This document shows, piece by piece, positions 46,468 to 55,236 of a stretch of DNA of 64,000 bases. Under the pieces are notes generated by a model. It saw only the letters and a list, made by a program, of their open reading frames with translations, was not told where the DNA came from and ran no database searches. The stretch covers positions 1,550,001 to 1,614,000 of the forward strand of contig NZ_BKZW01000001.1 of the NCBI RefSeq assembly GCF_008974265.1, read 5' to 3'. Position 1 is the first letter of the stretch. Each line of letters starts with the position of its first letter. Position numbers and translations under genes: made by a program. The stretch comes from Dictyobacter vulcani. GTDB taxonomy: Bacteria; Chloroflexota; Ktedonobacteria; Ktedonobacterales; Ktedonobacteraceae.

Positions 46468-48384
46468 CTAACGAGAAAGCCACTCGCGAATTGCCTCGAA
46501 CAATCCACGTTTTTTGTTGTTCTTTTGATCAGCCGCAGGATCAGACGACGCTGACGACGCTGCTGATTGAGGATAGGCATTGCTAGAATAGGATGGGGCT
46601 GCATTCAATGGTGAGTTCGTGTTAAACGAAGGCTGACCACTCATCGCAGGATTACCTCCCATAGCTGGATTGCCCTGTCCCTGGCCTGGATAATTATTGC
46701 CATACCCTCCCGAAAGACTATTGCCTGCGGCATAGTTCTGTGGGAATACTCCACTCATACTCTGAGGAGTATTCGGCATACTACCCATATTTGCCTGTGA
46801 TCCCATGGATCCAGGTTGATTCATCTGACCATATGCGTTGCCCTGAGCAGATTGCCCAAAGCTATTGCTCTGGTTTGGTTGTCCAAATGGATTATTTGCC
46901 TGGCCTGGCTGATTGCTTTGTCCAAATGGATTCCCCTGACCGGGTTGTTCCATCGATGGCTGCTGCTGTTGCTGCTGCGCAGGATAATTAGGAGTTGCTG
47001 ACGCCACACCAAGCATAGATGCAAAAACGTTAGCCGCCAATTCACTGCTCTCATTAGGATTGACTTCGCCACGCGGTCGGCTTGGGACACGCATGTTCTC
47101 TGGACGCGGAGGCACACCATATGCACCAGGTCGGACACCAGAATTCATCCCCTGCTGAGGTGATGACTGGCCAGAAGCCGAGCGCATCCATTCAGGCAAT
47201 GCATTAGGATCAATAAAGGATGCGGCAGATAGCTGATTACCATCAGGCTGGGCACCCGTTACCGGCGGCGTCTGCATTGGTGGCTGAAGGCCCGCTGCAG
47301 GTTGCTGATTACCCTGGGGCCACGCTGCATTAGATGCTGGTGCTGGCCAGGCCGCGCTTTGGGCGGCTGGAGCCGGCGGATTATTTCGCGGCTGTTGACC
47401 AGAATTTTTGCCACCCTCCTGTAGCCATTGAGGAAGGGCATCAACATCTAACAAAGATGAAGCCGAAAAACCTGTCTGGCCAGGCACAGGTCCACTCGGT
47501 GCTGGCTGGCTCTGATTCATAGGAAAAGAGCTACCGGTATTGCTACCACGCTCATTTTGCGGCTGTGACTGCATCCATGATGGTAATGATTGCTTGTCAA
47601 TCAGATCTTTTGCCGAAAAACCTGTCTGGCCAGGCGCTGGTGCGCTCGGTGCTGGCTGACTCTGATTCGTGGGAAAAGAGCTACCTATATTGCCACCACG
47701 CTCATTTTGTGGCTGTGACTGCATCCATGATGGTAATGATTGCTTGTCGATCAGATCTTGCGCCGAAAAACCCGCTGCAAAAGATGGAGCAGGGGAGGTC
47801 GGTGGCTGCGGCTGCTGAGGCGCAACCTGCTGCGGAACAGGATTGACCTTCGGAGCTGGTTGCTGTTGTTGCAGGGTCCGCATCCAGTCAGGCACATTAT
47901 CTGGTTGAATCAGGCTGGATGCCGCCACACTTCCAGGCGCGGAAGGTTCTGGAGCGGCTTTTGACTTCCCCTCTTGCATCCAGGACGGCAATGATTTCTC
48001 ATCAATTAAAGATTGGGCTGCAAATCCCTGAGATGGAACCTCTCCACTTGCAGGTATCTGATCCGACTGAGAGGCGGAACGCGCAGATACTGGAGGGTTG
48101 GATGCGGTATTATCACGCGAATCCCCACGCTCCGAGCGCATCCAGCTTGGAAAAGCCCCTTCTTCAATCAAATCAGCAGGAGAGAAATTTCCCGGGTTAT
48201 TGGCAGGTGGCGCCGAGCGCTCACCGGCACGCAACGACTCCAACCAGGCTGGTAATTCTGGTTGGTCTTGAAATCCCATACGTTGGGCTGGCCCATTTTC
48301 AACCATGCCAGCGAGTGGTGCGCCACATGCCTGACAAACTGCGCCAGCAGGGGTCATATTTCCACAGCGGTTACACTTGATCAC
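46468..48384 (-). CDS. Zinc-ribbon protein with eight Pro-x-Trp motifs and a prion-like tail
   Basis: 638 residues. N-terminal zinc ribbon CNRCGNM...CQACG (residues 4-20). Then mostly disordered Pro/Gln/Ser chain with eight copies of a short motif of the form (S/D)-L-I-(D)-x3-L-P-x-W-M: Trp at about 47, 81, 135, 167, 220, 270, 320 and 399. W220, W270 and W320 are exactly 50 residues apart. Residues about 465-600 are low-complexity, rich in Gln, Asn, Gly, Pro and FG dipeptides. The last 14 residues (KRGLFEAIREWLSR) form a basic amphipathic helix. GTG start after GAGGAG. First gene of an operon with the ASKHA ATPase; function unknown, likely a multivalent scaffold. Confidence 0.85.
   Translation of the reverse strand: MIKCNRCGNMTPAGAVCQACGAPLAGMVENGPAQRMGFQDQPELPAWLESLRAGERSAPPANNPGNFSPADLIEEGAFPSWMRSERGDSRDNTASNPPVSARSASQSDQIPASGEVPSQGFAAQSLIDEKSLPSWMQEGKSKAAPEPSAPGSVAASSLIQPDNVPDWMRTLQQQQPAPKVNPVPQQVAPQQPQPPTSPAPSFAAGFSAQDLIDKQSLPSWMQSQPQNERGGNIGSSFPTNQSQPAPSAPAPGQTGFSAKDLIDKQSLPSWMQSQPQNERGSNTGSSFPMNQSQPAPSGPVPGQTGFSASSLLDVDALPQWLQEGGKNSGQQPRNNPPAPAAQSAAWPAPASNAAWPQGNQQPAAGLQPPMQTPPVTGAQPDGNQLSAASFIDPNALPEWMRSASGQSSPQQGMNSGVRPGAYGVPPRPENMRVPSRPRGEVNPNESSELAANVFASMLGVASATPNYPAQQQQQQPSMEQPGQGNPFGQSNQPGQANNPFGQPNQSNSFGQSAQGNAYGQMNQPGSMGSQANMGSMPNTPQSMSGVFPQNYAAGNSLSGGYGNNYPGQGQGNPAMGGNPAMSGQPSFNTNSPLNAAPSYSSNAYPQSAASSASSDPAADQKNNKKRGLFEAIREWLSR
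47470..47769 (-). repeat. 150-bp tandem repeat inside the scaffold gene
   Basis: Two nearly identical 50-codon units (residues about 206-255 and 256-305), each with LIDKQSLPSWMQSQPQNERG, followed by a diverged third unit. Confidence 0.8.
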
Positions 48385-48420
48385 TTTTACTCCTCACTTT
48401 CGCCAGGCCTCGTTCTTGGC

Positions 48421-48449
48421 AGTGTATCACTCTTTCTCCAGCTTGACAA
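48421..48449 (-). promoter_or_regulatory. Promoter of the scaffold/MutL-like operon
   Basis: On the minus strand TTGTCA (48449-48444), a 17-bp spacer, and TACACT (48426-48421), 36 bases before the GTG at 48384. Confidence 0.65.
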
Positions 48450-48540
48450 CGCTCATGATTTACAAGATAAGACATGGTGATATGATACAATACGCACGGT
48501 ATCACTTATTCCAAAAGTACTATACAGGCAGGAGAAAGCT

Positions 48541-49002
48541 ATGGATGAGCACAAACAAGCGCAGGGAGGACAGGTTTATCTATCTCCTCCACGGCTCTGT
48601 CTGACCCTTCCATTACCACCAAGCATCAATCAACAATATGCGACTGTTAATGGCCACAGGGTTAGTACCCAGGTTGCTCGACGCTTTAAACGCGATGTGC
48701 GCAGCCTGTTACGCCAACTCGAACAACAGGGAAAACTCTCTGAAGCATTACGCGTCCAGTTCCAACAAAGTCACCTGGCACTCCTGCTGGATTTTTATTT
48801 CGCCACACCGCTTCGCCGGGACCTCGATGGAGGCCTGAAAATCACGCAAGACGCAATCTGTGAAGGATTGGGACTTAACGACAATCGTGTGGTGGACATT
48901 CATTTAATGAAACATATCGACCCACTTCATCCTCACCTCTACGTCGAGTTGGAAACGATACTCGACTGGCAGTTTGACAAAGAGTATGTTCTTCTTACAT
49001 AA
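48541..49002 (+). CDS. RusA-like Holliday junction resolvase
   Basis: 153 residues. RusA enzymes cut four-way DNA junctions and are usually prophage-encoded. Visible: N-terminal LTLPLPPSINQQYATVNGHR, then the acidic catalytic block RRDLDGGLKITQDAICEGLGLNDNRVVDI (split between residues about 97 and 125), which supplies the two clustered Asp and the later Asp. The usual DxDN is DLDGG here. No phage genes surround it; it is divergent from the scaffold operon across 156 bases. Confidence 0.75.
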   Translation: MDEHKQAQGGQVYLSPPRLCLTLPLPPSINQQYATVNGHRVSTQVARRFKRDVRSLLRQLEQQGKLSEALRVQFQQSHLALLLDFYFATPLRRDLDGGLKITQDAICEGLGLNDNRVVDIHLMKHIDPLHPHLYVELETILDWQFDKEYVLLT

Positions 49003-49103
49003 AGAGCGATACTTGCTTTGTACTACGCCTTCTTTAAGATAAAACTGATAACAACTGATTTCTGTAACAAAAGTCGTATCAATTTTTGATGAGGTACTAT
49101 TGT

Positions 49104-50009
49104 ATGTCTACTCTATCCAATTTTCTGCGGCGATTCTCTTCCCTCCGGAAGCCAGCTAGCAGAAACGAAAAACAACAGACAGGACTCCGTTTAGGCCTGG
49201 GACTCCTGTTTAGTAGTGGTATTGGTTTACTGGCTTATAAACGACACTCGTTAAGCCGTAGTGGTATCCTGGGTGCGGTTACCACGGGTACCACTACTTT
49301 TGGTCTGGGTGGTTCCCCATGGGGATTATCCCTGATCTTCTTTTTTGTCTCCTCAAGCCTCTTTTCACACTTTCGGGCGGCCGACAAAGCAGAGACTGCG
49401 GCCGATAAATTTAGCAAAGGGTCACAACGTGATCTGGCACAGGTAACTGCTAATGGTGGCGTGGCCACAGCTATGGCGTTAGGATATGGATTAAGCCAGG
49501 CTCCTGCTTTACGTTCTAGTTTTGAAGCGGGCTTCATAGGTGCTCTGGCAACAGCAAATGCAGACACCTGGGCAACGGAAATTGGTGTGCTAAGTCAGCA
49601 ACCACCACGTCTTATTACTACGGGTCAACCTACTGTACCGGGTACATCGGGTGGTGTAAGTCCTCTGGGTGCTGGCGCGGCTGCCACAGGTGCCTTCACG
49701 CTAGGCCTGGTTTTTACATTGCTTAAGCGCCAATCTTCATTCTCCCTTCCTCCCATTGCCCTGGTCAGCGGTCTGGCTGGTAGTATGTTCGATAGCCTGC
49801 TCGGTGCCACCGTACAAGCCATTTATTACTGTCCTGTTTGCCAGAAAGAGACCGAACGCCGCGTACATAGCTGCGGCACCACGACCGATCATCTGCGTGG
49901 TTGGAACTGGATGGATAATGATGTGGTCAATCTACTCGCCACGCTATGTGGAAGCCTGACAGCTATATTGCTCCATTTACCCTTTCGACCTACGAAAACA
50001 CGTCACTAG
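49104..50009 (+). CDS. DUF92 family membrane protein
   Basis: About 301 residues with 5-6 membrane helices. The family signature is RAADKAETAADKFSKGSQRD with TANADTWATEIGVLS and the GTSGGVSPLG motif. Plant VTE6, a phytyl-phosphate kinase, belongs here, so a prenyl-phosphate kinase role is possible. A Cys-containing loop CPVCQKETERRVHSCG near the end is typical. ATG 49104 is chosen over the upstream in-frame ATG (49089), which overlaps the GATGAGG used as Shine-Dalgarno. Confidence 0.83.
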   Translation: MSTLSNFLRRFSSLRKPASRNEKQQTGLRLGLGLLFSSGIGLLAYKRHSLSRSGILGAVTTGTTTFGLGGSPWGLSLIFFFVSSSLFSHFRAADKAETAADKFSKGSQRDLAQVTANGGVATAMALGYGLSQAPALRSSFEAGFIGALATANADTWATEIGVLSQQPPRLITTGQPTVPGTSGGVSPLGAGAAATGAFTLGLVFTLLKRQSSFSLPPIALVSGLAGSMFDSLLGATVQAIYYCPVCQKETERRVHSCGTTTDHLRGWNWMDNDVVNLLATLCGSLTAILLHLPFRPTKTRH

Positions 50010-50045
50010 TACACTGTCAACGTTCATGCGAAAGGCAGGGGTGCA

Positions 50046-50088
50046 GGGGATGAACATCCCCGGACTGGGTTCCAGGGCTGTGCCCTGG
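50046..50088. repeat. GC-rich paired hairpins
   Basis: GGGGATG-AA-CATCCCC (50046-50061) and CCAGGGC-TGT-GCCCTGG (50072-50088), followed by a C-rich pyrimidine tract. The composition differs from the AT-leaning gaps nearby, so it may be a dispersed GC-rich repeat. Confidence 0.5.
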
Positions 50089-50225
50089 CCTCCCTCCCCT
50101 CTCCCGCCAGCTGCGGCGAGCCTTTTCAGTGAAGCCTGACAAAGTACTAGAAGAGAACAGGTAACGACCCTTGTTTGAAAAGTGCAGGTGACTTGTTCAA
50201 CATGGGTGATAAAAAAGGAACCATT

Positions 50226-50705
50226 ATGCTGAATACCATACAAAAACTTATTACACCCACATGGCGTCCTGGAAAAGCGGCCCTAGTTGGTACAGTGGCG
50301 ACTGCCGCATACAGTATCGCCATGGAGGGTGACAAATTTCTGATTGGCAATCGCTTTAGTGATGTGCGTTTCATCCAGGGGCTGCTGGAAGGGGAAAAGC
50401 AAACCCGAGCAATTTCTTTGCTATCGTGGTTCATCCATTTTCTGAATGGCGCTATCCTGGCTGAAATCTATGCCGCAGTACTGAAACGCTTTCTGCCGGG
50501 TCCTGACTGGCTTAAAGGGGCCATCTTTGGTGAAATTTTCATTGTCAGCGCCTGGTGGCTTACCCCCCTGGCAGACAAACATCATCCGTTAATCAAGAAC
50601 AAAGAATTGCCCGAATTAGCCAACTGGACATCTTTCTGGCAAAACATTGTGCGTCATCTCGTATTCGGGCTGACACTGGGACTCCTCTATAAAGAAAACT
50701 CATAG
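50226..50705 (+). CDS. Membrane protein of unknown function
   Basis: 159 residues, about four hydrophobic segments (about 17-35, 62-85, 98-118, 137-155). Features include SIAMEGDKFLIGNRFSDVRF after the first helix and WLKGAIFGEIFIVSAWWLTPLADKHH split across residues 97-124, similar to small DUF membrane proteins of Chloroflexota. ATG 50226 follows AAGGAACC; the frame is open upstream to 50175 but lacks a Shine-Dalgarno there. I cannot name a family. Confidence 0.65.
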   Translation: MLNTIQKLITPTWRPGKAALVGTVATAAYSIAMEGDKFLIGNRFSDVRFIQGLLEGEKQTRAISLLSWFIHFLNGAILAEIYAAVLKRFLPGPDWLKGAIFGEIFIVSAWWLTPLADKHHPLIKNKELPELANWTSFWQNIVRHLVFGLTLGLLYKENS

Positions 50706-50767
50706 GGCCACGCTCGGGCGCTAAAGCATCAAGCTTTCTGTTAATATGGGATGTCAAAGACTAAAAT

Positions 50768-50800
50768 AAATGGTGCGATTGATGAGCAATCGCACCATTT
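50768..50800. terminator. Convergent terminator
   Basis: 14-bp exact arms AAATGGTGCGATTG and complement (50768-50781, 50787-50800), 5-base loop, between convergent genes; A- and T-rich ends are short. Confidence 0.7.
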
Positions 50801-50808
50801 ACGTCGAT

Positions 50809-51165
50809 TTAGATCCATTTACTTATAAATGGCAGCCGATAATCCGGCCGAACCCAGGCCATAACCATTAACCAGATCCAGAGGATAAACCATGTCCACA
50901 TCAGAATGCGTAACAAGAGTCCCAGGCCAAACGAAGTTAAAATACCCAGAAGAGGAATCCATGACAAAGTGGTATTTAACATCGTAACACCAAATATGAG
51001 TAACGAGAGTGTGCCAAATGTGATTAAAGATTGCCTCGCATGCCAACGCACATTTTCATTCTTCTCAGCCATTAATAGCACAAATCCCGATACCCAGAAT
51101 AACGAATACGCCAGAACGCGCTCAATGCGCTCATTGAGTCCAAGTGTCGTCATTCTACGCATCAT
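50809..51165 (-). CDS. Small Tic20/DUF4870-like membrane protein
   Basis: 118 residues. Pattern: a short cytoplasmic N-terminus (NERIERVLAYSLFWVSGFVLLMAEKN, residues about 9-34), the conserved charged loop NENVRWHARQSLITFG, then two or three further helices. The WHARQS/QAL loop is the hallmark of the DUF4870/Tic20-like group of small membrane proteins, whose function is unknown. ATG 51165 has AGAGG 7 bases upstream. Confidence 0.75.
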   Translation of the reverse strand: MMRRMTTLGLNERIERVLAYSLFWVSGFVLLMAEKNENVRWHARQSLITFGTLSLLIFGVTMLNTTLSWIPLLGILTSFGLGLLLRILMWTWFILWIWLMVMAWVRPDYRLPFISKWI

Positions 51166-51207
51166 TCCAATGCCTCTCAGTTCTGCAAAATATGGACCAC
51201 TACTCAC

Positions 51208-51765
51208 AGCAGGCCCATGGCCCTTTGACCATTATCTCTACAGCTATATATACGTATAAAGCCAGATGACGTTGCAATTTCTCAATAGCTCACAGCTATA
51301 GCCATTATATAAAATGTGCCTGTACCACAAATTTTTTGTTTTCCTCATAACAGACAAAGGCAAAAAAATTTGTTATAACAGAATCAGAATAAAGAAGTAC
51401 TGTCAATGCAACCATTTAAAACCATTAAACGTTTGATCATATGGATAAACCTTAGAATACAATAAGAACGCGATCAGCATGCTCTAAAAATCTTACTTGT
51501 CTTGCGTTTATCTATAGGAAGGGGTATCGGGAAATCGGTACTATTCCAAATACATCACACTGTCAGACAAGGTACAATAAGATCAATGGAAATACTTATT
51601 CAGGAATCTGATAATATCTTGTAGAGATATAAAAAAACATTGTTTACCAGGGAACTCAATAACCCGGTGAGACGATAAATAAAGTAGAATACTTCGAAAT
51701 GCTAGTGGCGCCACTGAGGGAGGACATTCACATCATACTTATAATTCTGAGAAATGATGTGATGA
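51208..51765. other. AT-rich 560-bp intergenic region
   Basis: Divergent region with no gene seen. TGTTATAAC (about 51369-51377) and GGTACAATAAG (about 51564-51574) are possible -10 regions for the downstream LPG-synthase-like gene, neither with a good -35. Confidence 0.5.
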
Positions 51766-53538
51766 ATGAAGAACTTTATGCAGACAGAAATGAAACATCC
51801 AACAATGAAATCTGATCGCATGCGACATGTGATTCGTTACCTGACCGGTCTTGTCACTGCACTGGTTGGTTTATCGGATATGTTATCAGCCATTGTTCCC
51901 AGATTTAGCTGGAGCTTTTTCCTGGGCGCCTGGCCAATTCTAAATCATCGTGTGCCCGCGCAAACCTTTACCGTTGTGGTCGGTTTCTTTCTGATGGTAC
52001 TTTCTTATGGACTGGCGCGAGGCAAGAAGCATGCCTGGAATATAACGCTTATTCTTTTAATACTTTCAATACTACTCCATATCAGGCGTAGCGGTTCCGT
52101 GCTGGCGACAATCATTGCGCTGGTGATGGCGATTGCTCTCTGCTCATTAGCCGGTTTCTTTCGAGCGAAAAGTGATCCACCTTCCGCTCGACGTGGGTAT
52201 GTTGCACTTTGCCTGGGCTTGGGAATCGTTGTCTTCTATGCTATTGGTGGTTTTATCGCCCTTTATGATGATTTTGCGCCATGGATTGATCGTATTGGTA
52301 TTCATGGTGTCATCCTGCACATCTTCGCCCATGGTAACTTACGAATTCCTCGTGGTACAGAAGCATTTTTCTTCCAGCACGCCTTACCAGTACTCTGTAT
52401 TAGCGGCATCCTCTACGGTATGGTTCAGATCTTCCGACCTGTCGCAGCCGTTTTAATACCAGATACAACCACGCGGGACAAAGTAAACGAGATAGTCCAG
52501 CTTTATGGTACGAACTCCATCAGTTACTTCGCGCTCAGCGAAGAAAAATCCTACTACTTCTCCGAATCCGGTAAATCTGTCATCAGTTATGTCCTGCGTG
52601 GCAGCACGGCGGTTGTGGCTGGGGATCCGATCGGCCCGGAGGCCGAGTTGCCACTGATGATCAAACAATTCGTAAAATTCTGTCACGAACAGGACTGGTC
52701 TATTGTCTTCTGGCAGATCCGAGACAAGACAGCGTCCCTGTATCGCGCGGCTGGCTTCCGGTTGCTCAAGATTGGTGAGGACGCGATCATTGATGCTCAA
52801 AACTTCACGCTCAAAGGTGGAGCAATGGCAAATGTACGCTCCAGCGCCAAGCGGGCGGAAAAAGACGGCTTGCAGGTCATCTTTTATCGCGGCCACGTCA
52901 CTGATCACGAACAGTTGAAACAGATGGAACAAATTTCGCAATACTGGCTGGCCGAAAAAGGTGGCTCTGAGATGGGCTTTAGCCTGGGTCACTTTGATGC
53001 CCAGGGAGATCCGCAACAGATCTATTCATTGGCTGTCGATGCACAAAACAAGGTCCATGCCTTTGTGTCATTCATTCCTGTCTATGGTCGCCAGGGCTGG
53101 GGACTCGACTTAATGCGACGTGCTGAGCAATGCGCGCCTGGTACCATGGAGCTTTTGTTAGCCCGTACCATTGAGCAATTGAAGAGTAATGGGTCCAAGA
53201 TGATCAGCCTTGGAGTGGCACCATTGAGCAATGCCAATCAGGAAGACGATACCTTCCTGGGTACCAGCATTGACTTCCTGACCGATCGCTTTGGCAATCC
53301 CAGCAAAAATCAATCGCTCTTCAACTTCAAAAAGAAGTTCCAACCAACCTGGGAAAGTCGCTATCTGGTCTACTCAGACGCCTTAAGCCTGCCAAAGATT
53401 GGCTGGGCCCTCTACAACGCGCACCAAACTGATGCGTCGCTGCTGCACACGCTGCTGAAAACCGTCGCAGAATGGTTACAGACACGCAATGCCGACGAAA
53501 AAAATCGCGTCAATGTTCCTGAGGCTGCAAAAGTCTGA
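51766..53538 (+). CDS. MprF-like phosphatidylglycerol lysyltransferase family protein (DUF2156)
   Basis: 590 residues. Six or so membrane helices (about 25-240) precede a GNAT-like aminoacyl transfer domain (about 250-560). The domain contains SYVLRGSTAVVAGDPIGPE, DWSIVFWQIRDKTASLYRAAGFRLLKIGEDA (given over residues about 308-338) and GAMANVRSSAKRAEKDG. Such enzymes move Lys or Ala from tRNA to phosphatidylglycerol, reducing the negative charge of the membrane. The membrane part is shorter than in full MprF (14 helices), so flippase activity is doubtful. Start uncertain among ATGs at 51766, 51778 and 51793; none has a strong Shine-Dalgarno. Confidence 0.82.
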   Translation: MKNFMQTEMKHPTMKSDRMRHVIRYLTGLVTALVGLSDMLSAIVPRFSWSFFLGAWPILNHRVPAQTFTVVVGFFLMVLSYGLARGKKHAWNITLILLILSILLHIRRSGSVLATIIALVMAIALCSLAGFFRAKSDPPSARRGYVALCLGLGIVVFYAIGGFIALYDDFAPWIDRIGIHGVILHIFAHGNLRIPRGTEAFFFQHALPVLCISGILYGMVQIFRPVAAVLIPDTTTRDKVNEIVQLYGTNSISYFALSEEKSYYFSESGKSVISYVLRGSTAVVAGDPIGPEAELPLMIKQFVKFCHEQDWSIVFWQIRDKTASLYRAAGFRLLKIGEDAIIDAQNFTLKGGAMANVRSSAKRAEKDGLQVIFYRGHVTDHEQLKQMEQISQYWLAEKGGSEMGFSLGHFDAQGDPQQIYSLAVDAQNKVHAFVSFIPVYGRQGWGLDLMRRAEQCAPGTMELLLARTIEQLKSNGSKMISLGVAPLSNANQEDDTFLGTSIDFLTDRFGNPSKNQSLFNFKKKFQPTWESRYLVYSDALSLPKIGWALYNAHQTDASLLHTLLKTVAEWLQTRNADEKNRVNVPEAAKV

Positions 53539-53569
53539 ATAGAGCAACCAGAACATACATCAGCGATCT

Positions 53570-53614
53570 AAGAAGGGAGGTTGCAGGCAAGCCCGCTTGT
53601 AACCTCCCCTTCTT
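53570..53614 (+). terminator. Terminator after the LPG-synthase-like gene
   Basis: AAGAAGGGAGGTT pairs with AACCTCCCCTTCTT (one bulged base), with an inner CAAGC/GCTTG stem; CTTGT follows. Confidence 0.7.
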
Positions 53615-53634
53615 GTCTACAGTCGGCGGATGTG

Positions 53635-53664
53635 TTGTCAGAAAAGTTAAAACTGCCGTATAAT
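53635..53664 (+). promoter_or_regulatory. Promoter of the small membrane protein-holA unit
   Basis: TTGTCA (53635-53640), 18-bp spacer, TATAAT (53659-53664), 58 bases before the ATG at 53723. Confidence 0.8.
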
Positions 53665-53722
53665 TAGAACGATATGTGCACTTTATTTCAAAATTATTTA
53701 TCCTCAGGAGGCTTCACTTACT

Positions 53723-54073
53723 ATGGTCATTAGCGCGCTCTCTTTAGATCAAGTCACCATTGGCGCCTTTTTTGGGCTGCTGATCTCATTGCCCATCGCT
53801 CTTTTCCTGGTATTCTGGTTGAGTGCGGTAAAAAATCGCACAGCCGTCATCCTGGGCGGTCTGGCCGGAGCGGTTATTGCGTTCCTGGTTATTCTAGCCT
53901 GGGCTGGCACACTCATCCACTCTTCCCCAATGGAGGGAGCCAATGGTGCTTCCGCATTCTTTGGCGGACTCCTACTCTGCTCTGCGGCAGGCCTGGTTGG
54001 TGGTATTATTGTTGATCTGATCGTCGCAAGTCGCAATAGCCGCGACTATCGCCGACAGGTTTCACACGAATAA
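53723..54073 (+). CDS. Small membrane protein, unknown
   Basis: 116 residues with three hydrophobic helices (about 11-33, 41-64, 77-102) and a short basic tail (ASRNSRDYRRQ). Gly-rich helices (GGLAGAV, GGLLLCSAAGLVGGI). CAGGAGG precedes the ATG, and a good promoter stands upstream. It lies 12 bases ahead of holA and is probably co-transcribed. No family recognised. Confidence 0.7.
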   Translation: MVISALSLDQVTIGAFFGLLISLPIALFLVFWLSAVKNRTAVILGGLAGAVIAFLVILAWAGTLIHSSPMEGANGASAFFGGLLLCSAAGLVGGIIVDLIVASRNSRDYRRQVSHE

Positions 54074-54085
54074 TGGTTACTGGCA

Positions 54086-55108
54086 ATGTTCTATCTTTTA
54101 CATGGTGAAGACGAGTTTACCAGTCGTGAACACTTAAAACAGCTGCGTTCCCAGGGTGACTTTGGCTTTAATCAAGAAGTTTATATGGGAACCGATGTCG
54201 ATATAAAATCTGTTATTATGACAAGCAATACGCTCCCTTTCTTGAGTGAGCAACGATTACTTGTAATCGATGGCTTACCCAAAAAGAAGCGAGGAGAAAG
54301 TGCGACCTCAGTAGAAGATAAGAGCAAAGGTGGCAAAACAAAAAAGGGCCGCAAAAGTAGTAAAAGTGCTACTGGTCGGGCTGGCTTCGAAAAAGAGTTA
54401 GCCGAAAATATTGCCACTATGCCAGAAACCACGGTTCTGATTGTCCTTTTAGAAGAGGTGCTTGAAAGTAATAGCCCTCTTTTAAAGGCGGCGGAAAAAC
54501 ACGGCAAGGCGATACAGAGTATGTTGCCCAGGGGTGCAGCATTAGATAAATGGATCACTGGCCGTGCTAAAGCTATCGGTGTGAAGATTGCGCCAGAGGC
54601 ATTAAGCCTGCTGGGTAACTTCATCGGCAATAACTTGCGTCTCCTGGCGAATGAGTTGGATAAGCTGGCGATGTATGTTGGCATTGGTAATACCATCAAT
54701 GTTGATGATGTCCGCAAGCTCTCAGCACAGGTTCAGGAGGCGCGCATTTTTGACCTGACAGATGCGTTAGCACAACGCAATCGTAAGCAGGCGCTCAATA
54801 TTCTGCATGATCTGCTGGCGGATGGTGAGGCGCCACTCAAACTTATCAGTACCATTACATTTCAGGTGCGTTCGTTGCTGCTGGTCAAAGAATTAGCACA
54901 AAAAGGAATGCGTGGCGGACAGATTGCCTCAACGCTGGGTATGGCCCCTTTTATCGCAGATAAAGCCTTACGGCAGGTGGGAAACTTTAATCCCGCCCAG
55001 CTAGAAAACACCTATCGACAGTTACTGGCAGCCGATGCCGCACTCAAGCGTAGCCGTTTAACACCCGAACTGGCCCTCGATCTACTCGTCGTCAATTTCG
55101 GCCTCTAA
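54086..55108 (+). CDS. holA: DNA polymerase III delta subunit
   Basis: Clamp-loader subunit that opens the sliding clamp. The AAA-like N-terminus starts FYLLHGEDEF; later NNLRLLANELDKLAMY and EARIFDLTDALAQRN are family markers, with the C-terminal collar domain (about 215-335). Length 340. A Lys-rich insertion (about residues 68-95: KKKRGESATS, KGGKTKKGRKSSKS) replaces the usual short loop after the Walker-like strand. No strong Shine-Dalgarno, so it may be coupled to the upstream gene. Confidence 0.9.
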   Translation: MFYLLHGEDEFTSREHLKQLRSQGDFGFNQEVYMGTDVDIKSVIMTSNTLPFLSEQRLLVIDGLPKKKRGESATSVEDKSKGGKTKKGRKSSKSATGRAGFEKELAENIATMPETTVLIVLLEEVLESNSPLLKAAEKHGKAIQSMLPRGAALDKWITGRAKAIGVKIAPEALSLLGNFIGNNLRLLANELDKLAMYVGIGNTINVDDVRKLSAQVQEARIFDLTDALAQRNRKQALNILHDLLADGEAPLKLISTITFQVRSLLLVKELAQKGMRGGQIASTLGMAPFIADKALRQVGNFNPAQLENTYRQLLAADAALKRSRLTPELALDLLVVNFGL

Positions 55109-55236
55109 CCAGGATGCAGGCTTTTTTCAGGCCTGCACTCCCCTTGACAGTCCCCAACCCGTTGCCCACAATACAGAGAAGAAATAGCCACGTCATACAT
55201 CCGATGACGTTGGATCCTGGGAGAGATTTTTTCAGT

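Noticed and set aside
47470..47769. CRISPR-like repeat array
   Set aside because: The 150-bp period is an in-frame protein repeat within a coding region, without spacers.
55114..55236. Upstream extension of the MidA-like methyltransferase
   Set aside because: The added residues (Pro-rich) do not match the family, and no ribosome site precedes the earlier starts.
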